Assembly: GCA_025667525.1 (NCBI GenBank)
Contig: CM046878.1
Location: 519,072,274-519,136,273, forward strand
DNA: 64,000 nt
Direction of reading: 5' to 3'
Source of the DNA: Glebionis coronaria
Lineage: Eukaryota > Streptophyta > Magnoliopsida > Asterales > Asteraceae
The position numbers and the translations under genes are program-made. The notes under the pieces were generated by a model. The model ran no database searches. It was given only the letters and a program-made list of their open reading frames with translations, and was not told where the DNA came from. Below, piece after piece: positions 43,471-54,884 of this stretch; within the stretch, counting starts at the first letter, position 1, and each line of letters opens with the position of its first letter.

Positions 43471-45640
43471 TGTAACACCCCGCTCCAAAAAGAGACAAAG
43501 TGCTACTACTATGGTATCACATCAGATACATCATATTTTGAAAGGGCTAAAATGAAACTTTTATTAAATCCAAAATACTTAAAGTAATGTCTTAATAAAC
43601 AAAAATCCCCAAAACAACAGGGTCTAAAATGTAAAGTATCAAATCATAAAATGTCTTAAGATTTATAAAAAACATGGGTGAATCTAGGTAAGTCCAAACT
43701 CTCTCAATGCCCCGTCTCCCGCTTAATGCCTGCCGCATGAAAAAGAAACGGCTGAGCAAAACGCCCAGTGAACAGATATAACAAATATGATTTAAGGCAA
43801 AAGAAATAACAATAGTGAAGATATCACAAGTTATGAACATAAGATTGATTAAGTGGATGAATAAAAATGGTTAATGAAAGACAAGAATAGTCCACGAGCA
43901 CTCATAACAAATCACATATCCAAATCAACCAAATAATCATATATGTGTACTAGGATTGCGACTCCTATGTACCAAAGTGACGACGTGTATTGCACACACA
44001 AGCCTATCACATTAAATCACATCATATCATATCAAACAAATACCTAAGATGCATCCATACGCTCCCTACAAAACAAATGTCAATAGCACGTGCACTAGCT
44101 CATAACTAGCACCCGCGCTCACAATAATATAATAATTATGTGCACCAAAAGGGAACGCCGGGGATCTAATCACACCACCCCAGTTAGTGTCATGTCACTG
44201 GTGCATCGTATGACATGGTCATGGTAACCCCATGACTAGATATAAAATATGGCTCGGGCTTAAGTGTTCCTTTCAAAGGCATAATAATTAGGAAAATATA
44301 AGTATTCAAATGGGGAACATATAAAGGCATAACAATAACGAGATCATAACAAGGCAAAGGAATTTAGGGATCATATCAAAACAGCAACTAAGGATGTGGG
44401 AACATAGCAATGGCATAGGGATTTATCAAATGGAGTTGTGTAAGAAAGAGTAAAAGGGTGTTCTTTAATAAAGAACTGAATATCCGTACCTTAAAAGCAC
44501 AAACAAGTCACGGAATCGTATACAAAGCAACAAGTCCTATTCCCGTGTCACCAAGGCTAAAAGATACATAAAAATATATATTACATATTGTTCTAGCACA
44601 AAAGACTACAAGGTTTCATGATTCGGTGATTCAAAACCCTAATTATACACTTTCCCAAAACCCGTCATTTAGGGACTGTTTTAGAAGATCCGACTGTAAA
44701 ACCATTTTCCAAAAGCATACTCACTGATTAAAGTCCAAATTTGAAAAATACATCCGAATTAGATAGTTTTAGACCCCGGATTCACTCAAAAAGCTATCCC
44801 GAGGCTCAAGATATGACTCTTACAAGATGACTCATATTCTGATTTTTAAGGACTGTTTTCAAAGATCGACACGGTAACCATAGTTCCCGACCACTTCAAA
44901 ACGTTTTAAGACCTGTTATGAAAACTAGATTTACTTTAGATGGTTTTAGGCTTTTGAAACTCTTAAAAAGATGTTATAAAACCCATTTTACAGCCCTTAC
45001 AAGATCACCCAAAATCTGGACAGCCCTTAATTATTATTACGTATGAGCCGGTTTTATGATCTAGACCACCATAGGTTAGCTATATCCTTATAAAAACTTT
45101 ATAAAACCATATTAGAACATATTTAGGCTGGTATAAAATAAGATCTAACATACAAAAACGTTTTTAAGGTATTGAATCACCAAAACACATTTTTAGGGTT
45201 TCAAAACCCTAAAAATCATGTTTATGCATTAAATCAAAATATAAGAAAGCCATAAGGGTGACATGAGGATTATAAAGACTTACATTAGATGTGTATAATG
45301 ATATGATAATCACTATACACACAAAATAACAAGAATGGATGATCAAAGGGGTGAATGATCAAGAACAACCTTAAGATTTTAAGGTTTTCTTAACAATAGA
45401 GATGAGAGGAGATTTTTGTATAGTTTTGGCAAAGTAAATTATGTTTTGTGTGTGTGTTATGGCTATACTAAGGGTGGATTATATAGGTCTTCTAATTTTT
45501 TTCCATAACTTACATCATTAACTAGGTTTTTAACACCATAACTTAAAGCATTCAAACACATTCAAAATCAAACCATAACCTATGCTTAATGACATTCAAA
45601 ACATTAAAAATCTTCTTAAAACTCATGCTATGGTCGTGAT
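43471..45640 (-). repeat. Gypsy B 5' LTR, truncated by Copia C
   Basis: The first 2170 bp (left part) of the partner of 35946-38501. Similarity ends exactly at 45640, where Copia C begins with TGTTAATGC. The flanking GTGAT (45636-45640) is the likely target duplication. The rest of this LTR should lie beyond the window. Confidence 0.92.
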
Positions 45641-46913
45641 TGTTAATGCAATAATGACTAAAAACGTTACTTGCATTTTTCGGTCTCGCTTAGTTTTGAT
45701 TACGACAATATGTAAAAACAAGCATTTACGAAAACAACGAAAAACGAATTCTTGAGTTCAAGTATTTTTCATTTTACCCATTTTCACTTAAGGTATGGAT
45801 AAACAAGTACTAACCTTAATCGAGTGATCAAGTGATTTAATCTTTTCTTAAAACTCACTTTTTATTAAATGTGACAAGTTTTTACTAAACTTTATTTTTA
45901 AGAAAATGTTTTATTAAATTAATTATTTGAAATTTGAAAATGGCATATTCTTATTCTGTTAAGAATATCCTTTCAGGATATTTTTATTCCTAGATAAGAC
46001 CTCCACCACTAAAGGACAAAAAGGAGCGGAGTCTAGTCCGGCGGTACCTTAGCGCCTAGGCGGTACCTTATCTATAAGGTACCGCGGGCTGTGATAAGGT
46101 ACCACGGGCAGAACTAGCCGTTGGCTCCTTTGTCCTTTAAATAGTTGGCCATTCTCAGCTTTTCACCTCACCTCTTTTGCACATTCATTTCCAGATTCAA
46201 ACCCCTTCTTTAATCACTCAAATCTTTGATCATTTGTTTGCTTATTACTTGTTTAAGAAGTGAATCTTGTTCTTCCATCTCTTCCTCTCCAAGTGTAAAG
46301 AGAAGAACACTATCCTAGTGAAGTGTTGAGTCCACCACCAAAGATCTATTGAAGATCAATTTGTATATTCTTGTAGTTGTGTCATAGTTGTGAAGATCCA
46401 AGTAGTTGTGTCTATTTGGAAGTTGTGTATGTACTAAGTATAGTTGTGTAGATTGGTCCTAGCTACGATTAGGGCTCGACTTTTAGCTTAGAGTCGGAAA
46501 TTGGTTAAGCGACGTGTACGGTTTTCTCCACCATAAGGAGCTTGTTGTGTAGTGAACTCTCGAGCAAGGAGTACTCGAGGAGTGGAGTAGGAACGAGGAG
46601 TGAGCTTCGTTGCCGAACCACTATAAATCCTTGGTGTTCGGTTTGATCTTTCTTTACCCTTAACTTTTTACATTCCTTATTACTTTTTGCATATACATGT
46701 GTTAATATTAGTTTAGCTACACTATCATTCTTTATTCTTTGTGGATATATTTTTGTTAGTATTAGTTTAGCTACACTATCATTGCTCATATTTGTGCATA
46801 AGAAGATTTCACATATTTCCTCAAGCCTAAGTTTTTGAAAAAGGATTTTTTGGAAACCATATTTTAACAAGTAAATTTTAAGAAACTATTCAACCCCCCT
46901 TCTAGTTTCTACA
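45641..46913 (+). repeat. Copia C 5' LTR
   Basis: A 1273-bp LTR, TGTTAATGCAATAATG...TTTCTACA. It contains a cluster of GGTACC sites (46043-46102) upstream of a TATA-like TTTAAATAG near 46136, and a short tandem repeat of TTAGTATTAGTTTAGCTACA type (46707-46783). The minus-strand frame at 46505-46870 is a by-product of that repeat. Confidence 0.9.
46060..46085. repeat. 12-bp-arm inverted repeat in Copia C promoter region
   Basis: The sequence GCGGTACCTTAT, two bases CT, then ATAAGGTACCGC forms a perfect palindrome with a 2-base centre. Two more GGTACC copies flank it (46043 and 46099). It sits about 50 bp upstream of the TATA-like box, a usual place for promoter elements. Confidence 0.92.
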
Positions 46914-46915
46914 AT

Positions 46916-46930
46916 TGGTATCAGAGCGGG
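46916..46930 (+). other. Methionine primer site of Copia C
   Basis: TGGTATCAGAGCGGG, two bases after the LTR, the standard methionine primer site of Ty1/Copia elements. Confidence 0.92.
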
Positions 46931-46980
46931 TTGCTCAAGAATTTTTAAAGTATATTGTATTTTAAAACTTGAATCGATCT

Positions 46981-48203
46981 ATGGATTCCAACAAGTACCT
47001 AGAAGGGCAATCTATGCAAAGACCACCACTTTTTGAAACCGATAGTTTTATTTATCGGAAAAATAGATTTGAAACTTATGTGAAATCAAAAGATTTAGAT
47101 CTTTGGCATGTTATTACCAATGGTGATTTTTTACCCTTTCAATTTAATGAAGTTTCTAAAACAAAAGAATTAGTCACTTTTGACAAAGCTAATGATGATA
47201 CTAAAAAGAAACTTTCAAAAAATAATGAGGCTAAAATGGTGATTTATAATGCTTTGCCCAAGAAAGAGTATGAAAGAATTTTTATGTGTGAAACTGCTAA
47301 AGATATTTGGAACACTCTTTTAGTAACCCCCAAGGTAATAGCCAAGTCAAAGAAAGTAAAATCGATCTTCTTGTCCAACAATATGAACAATTTGTCATCT
47401 TAGAAGATGAAACTATTGATAGTGCATTTGCTAGGTTTAACACCATTATTACTAGTCTAAAAGCACTTGATGAAGGTTTTTCTAGCAAGAACAATGTTAG
47501 GAAGTTTCTAAGGGCCTTACATCCAAAGTGGAGAGCAAAAGTCACGGCTATTGAAGAGTCGAAAGATCTCTCAACTTTATCACTCGATGAACTCATAGGA
47601 AACTTGAAGGTTCATGAGATGATAATTTTGAAGGACTCGGAATTAGTAAAAACCAAGAGTGAAAGGAAATCTCTTGCACTTAAGGCCAAGAAGGCACAAA
47701 GTGACCATGATAGTTCCTCGGAAAGTGATGACGAGGAGTATGCATTGGCGGTGAGAGATTTCAAGAAGTTCTTCAAGAGACGAGGTCAACACGTTAGGCA
47801 ACCAAACTATGACAAGAAACCATTGTCAAAGAATCGGTTTGTCAAGAACGAAAAAGGTGATAGGAGTTGCTTTAGATGTGGTGATCCAAATCACTTCATT
47901 GGTGATTGTCCAAAGCCCGCTTGAGATAAGAACCACACGGCATTCGTTAGTGGCGCTTGGAGCGATAGCGGTGAAGATGATGATGACAACCCCAAAGAGG
48001 AGAAATGTCTTATGGCTCACACTTCTAAAGAGGTACATTCTGAAACCGAATATTATAGCAATGATAGTTCCACTTTAGATGATATTGAATTTGAAGGCAA
48101 ATATGATAGCTTACACAAACTTGGTCTTAAATTCATAGAAAAGAATAAAACCTTAAAATCAACCAAAACTAAGCTTGAAAATGAGATCAATGATGTAGAA
48201 TAT
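46981..48203 (+). pseudogene. Copia C gag (broken and truncated)
   Basis: Gag begins at ATG 46981 (MDSNKYLEGQSMQRPPLFET) and has the UBN2-type core ([27 protein letters not shown]). A frame change near 47325 moves it into the next frame ([40 protein letters not shown]), which continues through a Lys-rich part to the knuckle [18 protein letters not shown] at 47922-47924 follows CPKPA; the frame goes on with the acidic Ser-rich FVSGAWSDSGEDDDDNPKEE and a coiled coil until element 3 cuts it at 48203. The family is common in plant genomes. Confidence 0.9.
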
Positions 48204-48521
48204 TGATAACCTATGAATCTATGAAGGGGGTTGATGATTTCTAGAGAGAGAAAGTTAGAGAGAGAAAGTGAGAGAAACTATGTGTTATTTCATTAAGTGG
48301 AAACTAGAAAATGACAACCACCAACCCCTTTCCATGGTGGAAAGGGGTATTTATACTTCCAAGCTACATGGGCTTGGGCCGGTCCATGACAAGCCCATGG
48401 ACCGGTTCTTACTTAACTTAATAAGCAACTAATAACTATTTGTTAACTACGAGCTATTACAACATTAATAATATTGTGGAGTGACCGATACTTCTAATAT
48501 ACGTAAAACGTATTTCTAACA
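48204..48521 (-). repeat. Copia element 3 3' LTR
   Basis: TGATAACCTATG...ACGTATTTCTAACA, 318 bp. It shares with elements 1 and 2 the GAGAGAGAAAG tract, the ending AAAACGTATTTC(C/T)AACA and the promoter layout: TATA-like GTATTTATAC at 48347-48356 next to the palindrome CCCCTTTCC...GGAAAGGGG (48325-48347). Its partner LTR is outside the window. Confidence 0.88.
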
Positions 48522-48550
48522 ATCTCCCCCTAAGGGAGGTCACTCCACGT
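48522..48550 (-). other. Polypurine tract of Copia element 3
   Basis: ATCTCCCCCTAAGGGAGGTC on the + strand directly after the LTR, identical in its first twenty bases to that of element 2. Confidence 0.88.
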
Positions 48551-50781
48551 TACAAAGTTCTAAACCTAGCATACTATACTAAGTCTTCGTTCTTTAGCTC
48601 GTAGTCTTTTCTTCTTTTCTTTCTTTTGTTGTGAATATGTTGGTTTGATCTTTTTGGCTTTGGCTTGAGAGCATTGTTCTTTGGCCTTTCACGTGCGATC
48701 TTTGCCTTTCTTGTGAATTTGCCTTCTCGTGACTCCATGTTCCACATACTTATGTCTTTTTGTTGAATTCTCGAAAGTTTCAGAGTTTGGTACAGCGGAA
48801 GACTTTATCTTGTACTTTCTTGAATTTTTGCTAAACTTTGATGCAGAAAGACATAAGCATGTGGGAACGACTTCTACAGGTACACCGCAACACCACCGTC
48901 TTCACTGGTACTCAGCAACGCCACCGTCTTCAACAGGTACACAGCAACGCCACCGTCTTTAACAGGTACACAGCAACGACACGAATAAAATGGCTTTGAA
49001 CATTTTATTCTAATTCGGTAGCATTTTACCTCCGGTCGGTGAAGACCGTTGGACGATATTAGATATCGTACCCGTGACGGATAGTTTCAATTAAGTAACT
49101 TCCTGACAGGATTTCGCGGGTAAACCCGTTCTCTTTATTCGACCGTCCAAAGCTGACTGCGAACATAAAGAGTGAATCACTTGGATTAAATTATCCTTGT
49201 GATTTGAAGCCGTCAATTCATGAAACCTGGAACAAGTGAATTTCAATTAAGATTTTCACCATCGTTGCTTTCCAGTTGTCACGAGCTCAATTCATAAAGA
49301 ATCTTGCACGTCACCTACCAAGTGTTGTTTGATGTTGACACTAGAAGTATTTCCACTCGTCACTGTGGTCAATAAAGAGTCACTCTGAGTGTTCTGGCAA
49401 GATCATATGATAATGCGAAGAGGCCTGGAACGAGTTTAAGTTCAATTAAGAATTAAACCACTGTTACCTTCCAGTTTTTCACAAGATTGGTTCTAAAAGA
49501 ACCGCACGTGTAACCTACCATGAGCTTGTTTGATGTTGGCTCAAGCAGGATTTCCATCTTCATTGTAATACTTGCGTATTACTCGGATGTTCTGGCAATA
49601 TTACAGGAATACTGCGTAGGACTCATGAAAATCTCTTACTTTTCACAGTGTGTGAGAAAGCAAGGAATAAATGGAAAGTGTCCTAATGAGACTTTTGATG
49701 ATCTCTTGGCTCTAGACTCGATTGTGCGTTTTGATTTAGTGAGCGATGGCTGGAGAGGAGTGCCACCTTTTCAATACTAGTCTATTCGGAGTGAATAAAC
49801 CAATAGATAACGTGTTGATCTCCGTGTGATTAAAACAAATACCTTTTGAGAGATATTTGAGTTAGCTGGGAAGGGTTGTGCATTGCATCACTGGGTCCAT
49901 GATGTCTTTCTTCAATACCGAGAATCATTAGCAAAAATGACCTCAATAGCATATGTACTGACCCGGTTTCTGCCTAAAGTTGTAAGGAGGGCTTCTTTCT
50001 TTACACCCTTTATCTTTACAATTCTTTTTCATTCTTCAACCCCTTCAATGCTTACCAATACGTCATCACTAGCACCTTGTTGTGATTGTTCCAGTGCTAG
50101 CTTAAGTACTTGGTCGGCATTCAGCTACGTTCACATTCTTTCTCCATCTTTCCTAGGACTTCTAATTTTATCTAGGGAATTGTCCGTGGGAAGATTCCAT
50201 CGGCTCTGATGAATCATTGGACTAAACCTATTCCTACCACCCTTTTGTCACCATATTCGTCATGAATTAAGCGTGTTTTGGGAAGGAATTGCCACCATGA
50301 AAAATCATTGAAAATCACCTAAAGTACTTGTGATATTGAAATCAAAAGTTTTGTACCTTAGGTGTTTTGTTCATCAAAAACGCTCCCCCTTACCACGTGC
50401 TTAACACATATTAAGTTGGATTATCGTTAAGACTTTTTCATCTTTTAGCCAAGTATCACTTAAGTCTCCTTAATCCCATTTTCTCCCCTTATCCAAAATG
50501 TTAACCATTAATATTTGGGATATTGAATGGATTAACCGGTCTTTGGGTAAAAATGAAATCGATGTTTGGCCATAGAACAAGTTATTGCTCCCCCTTAATT
50601 TAATAAGGGATAGTTGTAGTGCTTTAGTATGATATATTTTGAAAGATTTAGAATCTTGTGAGAAATTCTTGAAAAATTATCATACCTTAACACTACATCA
50701 AGCCATTAATGCACATTATTCACAAATATACATATTCACAATTGAAAACCAATATAAAGTGAACCTGAAATGTACGACCCA
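48551..50781 (-). other. Shared 3' untranslated region of Copia element 3
   Basis: No gene is supported. It follows element 2's region 8999-10970 in order: three tandem ACAGGTACACAGCAACG-like words near 48878-48975, the CGGTGAAGACCG and ACGATATTAGATATCGT hairpins near 49037-49068, two tandem units with hairpins AGTGT/ACACT (49321-49342) and TGAGC/GCTCA (49521-49543), a block near 49868-50160 almost identical to 10267-10550, and purine tracts near 50391, 50483 and 50588. The five-fold stem-loop repeat of element 2 is not here; its counterpart lies on the other side of the extra ORF. Confidence 0.8.
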
Positions 50782-53700
50782 TTAGATGGATCGTTGCAGT
50801 AGCTTGTGGTGCACTAAATATGGTCTTCCACCAACGAATCTTTCCAAGCTCCTCATCAATCTACGTTCACGGAGCTTTTGATCAATCTTCTTGATCACGT
50901 ACTTCGCCATCTGCCGGTAACCCGGATGCCAATCCTCCGTCATCTCTGGCAAAGTCCCACCCGAGTTCAGATGCTCCAGCTTTCCTCTGACTTGTAGAAG
51001 AGTCCCATCACTGTACTTATGGAGCTCACCCACCCTCATAAACTTCATCAAACCTCGACTGTTCAAGTAGAAAATGCCGTAATTCGGGACAGAAATGCCG
51101 GTATAGGGACATCTTTCTACATGTTGAGGTAGCACTTGATTCACTGGACGAGTTAGGTTAAGCTTCCTTTGATAGCTTTCGACTCCCAACTGAAGATCTT
51201 CAACTCGTGTCTTGATGACAACGCTTCGTGTGAACATACGAAGTGCTGTATTCAAAGCAATGAGGTCTTCACGAGGAATATGTGTGAGTTGATCTCGGGT
51301 CATCAGAAGCAGCATATCTTCGATATCCTCAAGGCGAATGATGGAAAAATCTCCCTGCTGGATTTTGTATTCCCTGTCATCCTCCCTTTTCAAACGAATC
51401 TCCGTCACATGATAATAGCCATTCTTGGCTTCAGTTTTCATCCCTAAGATGCTGGAGATGCGGATGTCGGATCTAACGTTGCTTCCAGAATTGACTAGGC
51501 AGCAACCCCTGTACGCCCTTCGGACTCGTTCGTCCCAATGAGATGCACCTATGACAGCATACATATCATAATTACGATTTATCTTTGGGACCCAGAGTCG
51601 GTTTACCTTTTCCTCGATAAAGGGTATTGTCCCCCAGTTGGCAGCTTTCAGCAAGGTCAGGGAGGTTGCGTACTTTGATGACCCCTTCAGAAGATACACA
51701 AGATCATTGGTGACGAAGAAGTCAAGAGCAATCTGATTATCTTGAGAAGGATCCATTGAAGGTGGAGCTCTTTCTGATTCATGAAGTCCTGGCCGTTGAA
51801 CGGTATTCAGAGCTTTCAGGATCTCATCGGCATAATATTCGAACTCCATTCGGGTTAACCAGGTTTTGGCACGAAGTCTCTTATCTTTCAGCGCTTTCTT
51901 CACCAAGGATGGAGTAACCAAAGTCTTATACTCATGAGCAAGAAATGCACATAAGTCAATCGGACTGCGGATACGGAGATACAACACATCTTTGTCAGCG
52001 TCTGTGATCGGATCATATTGCGCTGCTGCCGTGATCCAAGCCTGTGGTGGTGCAGTCTCGTCTATCTCCAACGTGTCTGCCCAGTCTCGTGTGCTTGGTT
52101 CAGGAACCGTAGATTGTTGTGCTTGTTGTAGAGGAGTAGAAGCTCGAACATCTGCTGGTTCTGACTCAGGCATTTCGGCAGTGTCGTGAACTGGTGAGTG
52201 TTGTGCAGCTTCGGGTTCCGTTACTGATTCTGCAATCACAGGAGCAACAACAAAAGGACTAATGGGGTTAGTGGTAATAGGTAAAGATACAGCAATAGAG
52301 GTACCGGGAATCGATGACGCCGTAGTAGCATTCACATCGTGGCGCCACTTAGATCGTCTTGATTCCGATGATGTTGATTTGTCCTTTTGTGCTGCATCTT
52401 TCTTGGACTTGGTTCCAGTCTTAGCAGTTTTCTTGGAGCTGGTAACCTTATCTCCCTCTTTAGGCTGTTCACCCCCATCATCATCCTCATTGTTATCCCC
52501 GTTGCTCCCCCTAGCACTCTCCTCATTCCCATCACCACCATCATCGCCATCATCATCATCATCATCATCGTCATCATCATCCTCATCCTTATCCTCATCA
52601 TCACCATCATCGTCATCCTTTTCTTCTTCATCTCCTTCTTCTTCCTCTTCCTCTTCACCAGTACCCTCTTCCTGCTCACTTTCTTCCCTTTCTTCGTCAG
52701 GTAGAATGTGATAAGGTACCACACTTCCAAACGTTTTGAATAACCTATCATCCTCCATGATAGCGTCATTCAGGGATTTGTATAGAGCCCGTTGAATCCT
52801 AGACTTATCAAACGATCCAAGTTCCACCATACGAGCCTTAAGGATCTTCTTCAATTCAAAATCCGTCAAGTCATAAGCAATCTTGTAGGCGGATTCTGAA
52901 GGATTGGATGACTTGATCAACAAGTTATCAGCTGTTAGCGTCTTCAACTCATCACGCAGTTTAGGCATAATGGATTCAACAGATTCTTGCACTCTTTCTT
53001 CCACAGAGGCTTCAAGTGCTTCTTTTTGCTCCTTATATTTATCCCTCATCGCTTGAAGTCTGGTGATACGTGCAGCATGCTTATCAGCCTCAGCCTGCTT
53101 AACTCGAGCTAGTTCTTCTGCATGTGCTTTTCGAGTCAACTCCATATCTGCAGCGAACCTAGCAATCATCTCCTCTTGGGCTCTCCTAGATGCTTCTTCA
53201 CTTTGAGCTCGTCTTTGTAACTCTTGGCGAAGTTCATCCATTTCTCGTTTGTGATTATCCACATGTTTATCCAACATTTCGGCCATCATCAATGCAGCCA
53301 TTGTAGATGTTGCAGAGCTGCTCTGGGTTGATTGAAGAGGCTCGGTTGTTACTGCGGTACTAAGGATGGGAATTATAGGTGGTGGAAGAAATGGTGTTGA
53401 AGCCGGTCTGGTTGGTAAGGGTTGTATTGGTGGAGGTTGAGTTGCTAAAGGTTGAGTTGACACCATGATCGTAGGAGCAACAGACTCCTTTTCCACACTT
53501 GCTGAAATAGGGATTGATGGCTCCTTCGAAGTGGAATAATTTTCAGGTGACCCAAACTCATAAACATCATCTGGTTCCTGGTACTCTTCTTCAACATTTA
53601 CCCTTGCACCTGAACCACTACCGCCAGTATCTTTCCTACTCCTTTGAATTGCTATCTTCATCATTTGTTTCTCTGTCTTGTCAAGAGCATGATCAACAAC

Positions 53701-54741
53701 ATCTTCTTCATCACGTAAAACCATCTCATCAGCCTTACCCTTTCCCTTCTTACCCTCTGTCTTCTTCTTCTTGGTTTCGGGTTCAGGTAACGCAGCTGGT
53801 TGTTTGCGTTTACCTTTACTCTTAACCGTTGTAGACGAGTCTTCTCCAGTCTGAAGGTTTGCTTTCAGCTTCTTGATTTCTAGCTGCAGTAGCTTGTAAT
53901 CAGCAGAACCTTTGATTTTCTCTGTCAGAAGATAATCGGGAATAGGACCCGGAATCACACCAATAGACGGTCCTTCATGCCTCAGATCCACAGTATCATC
54001 AGCTTCTTCAGTGTGATAACGACTTGCTGCACGCCTATCAATAGTAGCATCATTTTTCATAAAATAATTAATGATAAGCTTGATAAACCTTGGATAAGGA
54101 AAGAAATTTGTCTTCAGCTTCTTGTTCTGGAAGAGTTGAAAGGTGAATTCTTCCCATATCAACAATGCATAATCTGCATTTGCTGCGTTGTACATGCCAT
54201 AGAAGAGGTTTATAATAGGACTGCGCAAAGCATCATGGCCACTTATTTTTGGTGTAAGACATCTACTGAGAATACCCAACAATGCTCTCCAAGGTTGTCC
54301 TACTTTAGCAGTGGTAAACTCAGACGCAACCCGTATTTCCGGACATCCAAGAGCGTCAAATAACTCCATGAGTTCATCTTTAGTAGGATCCCTCGAGAAT
54401 GACATGCCTTTGGGTGTATCCCGTATACCAAGAATCTTACGGAAGTCTGAAACTGTGAGTGTCTGCTGCTTGTTGTCGATGGTGAAGGTGATCTTGTTTG
54501 AAGTGATTTCCTTGGTAGCCCAAAATTCATACATATAATCATAAGGCACCGAGGCACTACTTCTTAAAGCATTCTTAAAATGGGATTGGTCAAGGATCGC
54601 GATGGCTACTTTAAATCCATGGTGAGTGGATTTTGAGACTTGCTTCAGCCGGTAGTTGTTGGGTATGAACTTAAGGGTTCGTGCTTTAGCAATAGCGGCT
54701 TCTCTAGAGTCTTGGATTGCTTGTACTGTTGGATTAGTCAT
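50782..54741 (-). CDS. ORF of 1319 codons, retrotransposon-borne, function unknown
   Basis: A single intact frame from ATG 54739-54741 (MTNPTVQAIQDSREAAIAKA). Residues 1-300 form a globular part with ITSNKITFTIDNKQQTLTVS, QPWRALLGILSRCLTPK and FFPYPRFIKLIINYFM. Residues 300-480 are Lys- and Pro-rich and low in complexity. A coiled coil spans about 487-580. An almost pure Asp/Glu tract follows (about 680-755), then a Ser-rich linker and a second globular part (about 930-1319) with FVTNDLVYLLKGSSKYATSL, HWDERVRRAYRG and LQLGVESYQRKLNL, ending FVGGRPYLVHHKLLQRSI. I recall proteins of this two-domain type as uncharacterised, repeat-associated proteins in Asteraceae annotations, sometimes misnamed as enzymes. 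No catalytic motif is evident. It lies downstream of pol on the same strand. Confidence 0.88.
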   Translation of the reverse strand: MTNPTVQAIQDSREAAIAKARTLKFIPNNYRLKQVSKSTHHGFKVAIAILDQSHFKNALRSSASVPYDYMYEFWATKEITSNKITFTIDNKQQTLTVSDFRKILGIRDTPKGMSFSRDPTKDELMELFDALGCPEIRVASEFTTAKVGQPWRALLGILSRCLTPKISGHDALRSPIINLFYGMYNAANADYALLIWEEFTFQLFQNKKLKTNFFPYPRFIKLIINYFMKNDATIDRRAASRYHTEEADDTVDLRHEGPSIGVIPGPIPDYLLTEKIKGSADYKLLQLEIKKLKANLQTGEDSSTTVKSKGKRKQPAALPEPETKKKKTEGKKGKGKADEMVLRDEEDVVDHALDKTEKQMMKIAIQRSRKDTGGSGSGARVNVEEEYQEPDDVYEFGSPENYSTSKEPSIPISASVEKESVAPTIMVSTQPLATQPPPIQPLPTRPASTPFLPPPIIPILSTAVTTEPLQSTQSSSATSTMAALMMAEMLDKHVDNHKREMDELRQELQRRAQSEEASRRAQEEMIARFAADMELTRKAHAEELARVKQAEADKHAARITRLQAMRDKYKEQKEALEASVEERVQESVESIMPKLRDELKTLTADNLLIKSSNPSESAYKIAYDLTDFELKKILKARMVELGSFDKSRIQRALYKSLNDAIMEDDRLFKTFGSVVPYHILPDEEREESEQEEGTGEEEEEEEGDEEEKDDDDGDDEDKDEDDDDDDDDDDDGDDGGDGNEESARGSNGDNNEDDDGGEQPKEGDKVTSSKKTAKTGTKSKKDAAQKDKSTSSESRRSKWRHDVNATTASSIPGTSIAVSLPITTNPISPFVVAPVIAESVTEPEAAQHSPVHDTAEMPESEPADVRASTPLQQAQQSTVPEPSTRDWADTLEIDETAPPQAWITAAAQYDPITDADKDVLYLRIRSPIDLCAFLAHEYKTLVTPSLVKKALKDKRLRAKTWLTRMEFEYYADEILKALNTVQRPGLHESERAPPSMDPSQDNQIALDFFVTNDLVYLLKGSSKYATSLTLLKAANWGTIPFIEEKVNRLWVPKINRNYDMYAVIGASHWDERVRRAYRGCCLVNSGSNVRSDIRISSILGMKTEAKNGYYHVTEIRLKREDDREYKIQQGDFSIIRLEDIEDMLLLMTRDQLTHIPREDLIALNTALRMFTRSVVIKTRVEDLQLGVESYQRKLNLTRPVNQVLPQHVERCPYTGISVPNYGIFYLNSRGLMKFMRVGELHKYSDGTLLQVRGKLEHLNSGGTLPEMTEDWHPGYRQMAKYVIKKIDQKLRERRLMRSLERFVGGRPYLVHHKLLQRSI

Positions 54742-54884
54742 TGTATCTGCTTAAGATAAGACATGAAAGGTTGATGCACAAAAACATATAGATATATATC
54801 ATTCTCACTTCTAAGCATAACACATTTCATAACATAATACAACAAGTACATATATCATGCAAACAATAATAATCAAACAACTCT

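Larger units (their letters stand above)
35946..45640 (-). mobile_element. Gypsy B, Ty3/Gypsy retrotransposon, right LTR interrupted
   Basis: A minus-strand Gypsy element inserted in the transactivator gene. Its 3' LTR is 35946-38501 and its 5' LTR starts at 43471 but is cut at 45640 by Copia C, so its right end is beyond the window; the left flanking bases GGTTT (35941-35945) should recur there. Between them lie gag, zinc knuckle and protease, reverse transcriptase, RNase H and integrase, all with breaks. LTRs start TGTAACACCCCG and end TTTTACA. It appears long dead: stops in gag and RT, frame changes, and altered residues at both the protease and integrase active sites. Confidence 0.93.
45641..48203 (+). 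mobile_element. Copia C, 5' part of a Ty1/Copia element
   Basis: A plus-strand Copia element with 5' LTR 45641-46913, primer site 46916-46930 and gag from 46981. It is interrupted in gag at 48203 by element 3, so pol and the 3' LTR should lie beyond the window. Its LTR and gag are of a different type from elements 1-3. Confidence 0.92.

Noticed and set aside
52262..52711. Plus-strand Ser-rich and Ile-rich frames, 52262-52711 and 52387-52704
   Set aside because: Antisense of the Asp/Glu codon tract of the 1319-codon ORF.
50782..54741. Naming the 1319-codon ORF as an envelope protein or as an enzyme
   Set aside because: There is no signal peptide, membrane segment or catalytic motif; only its position is env-like.
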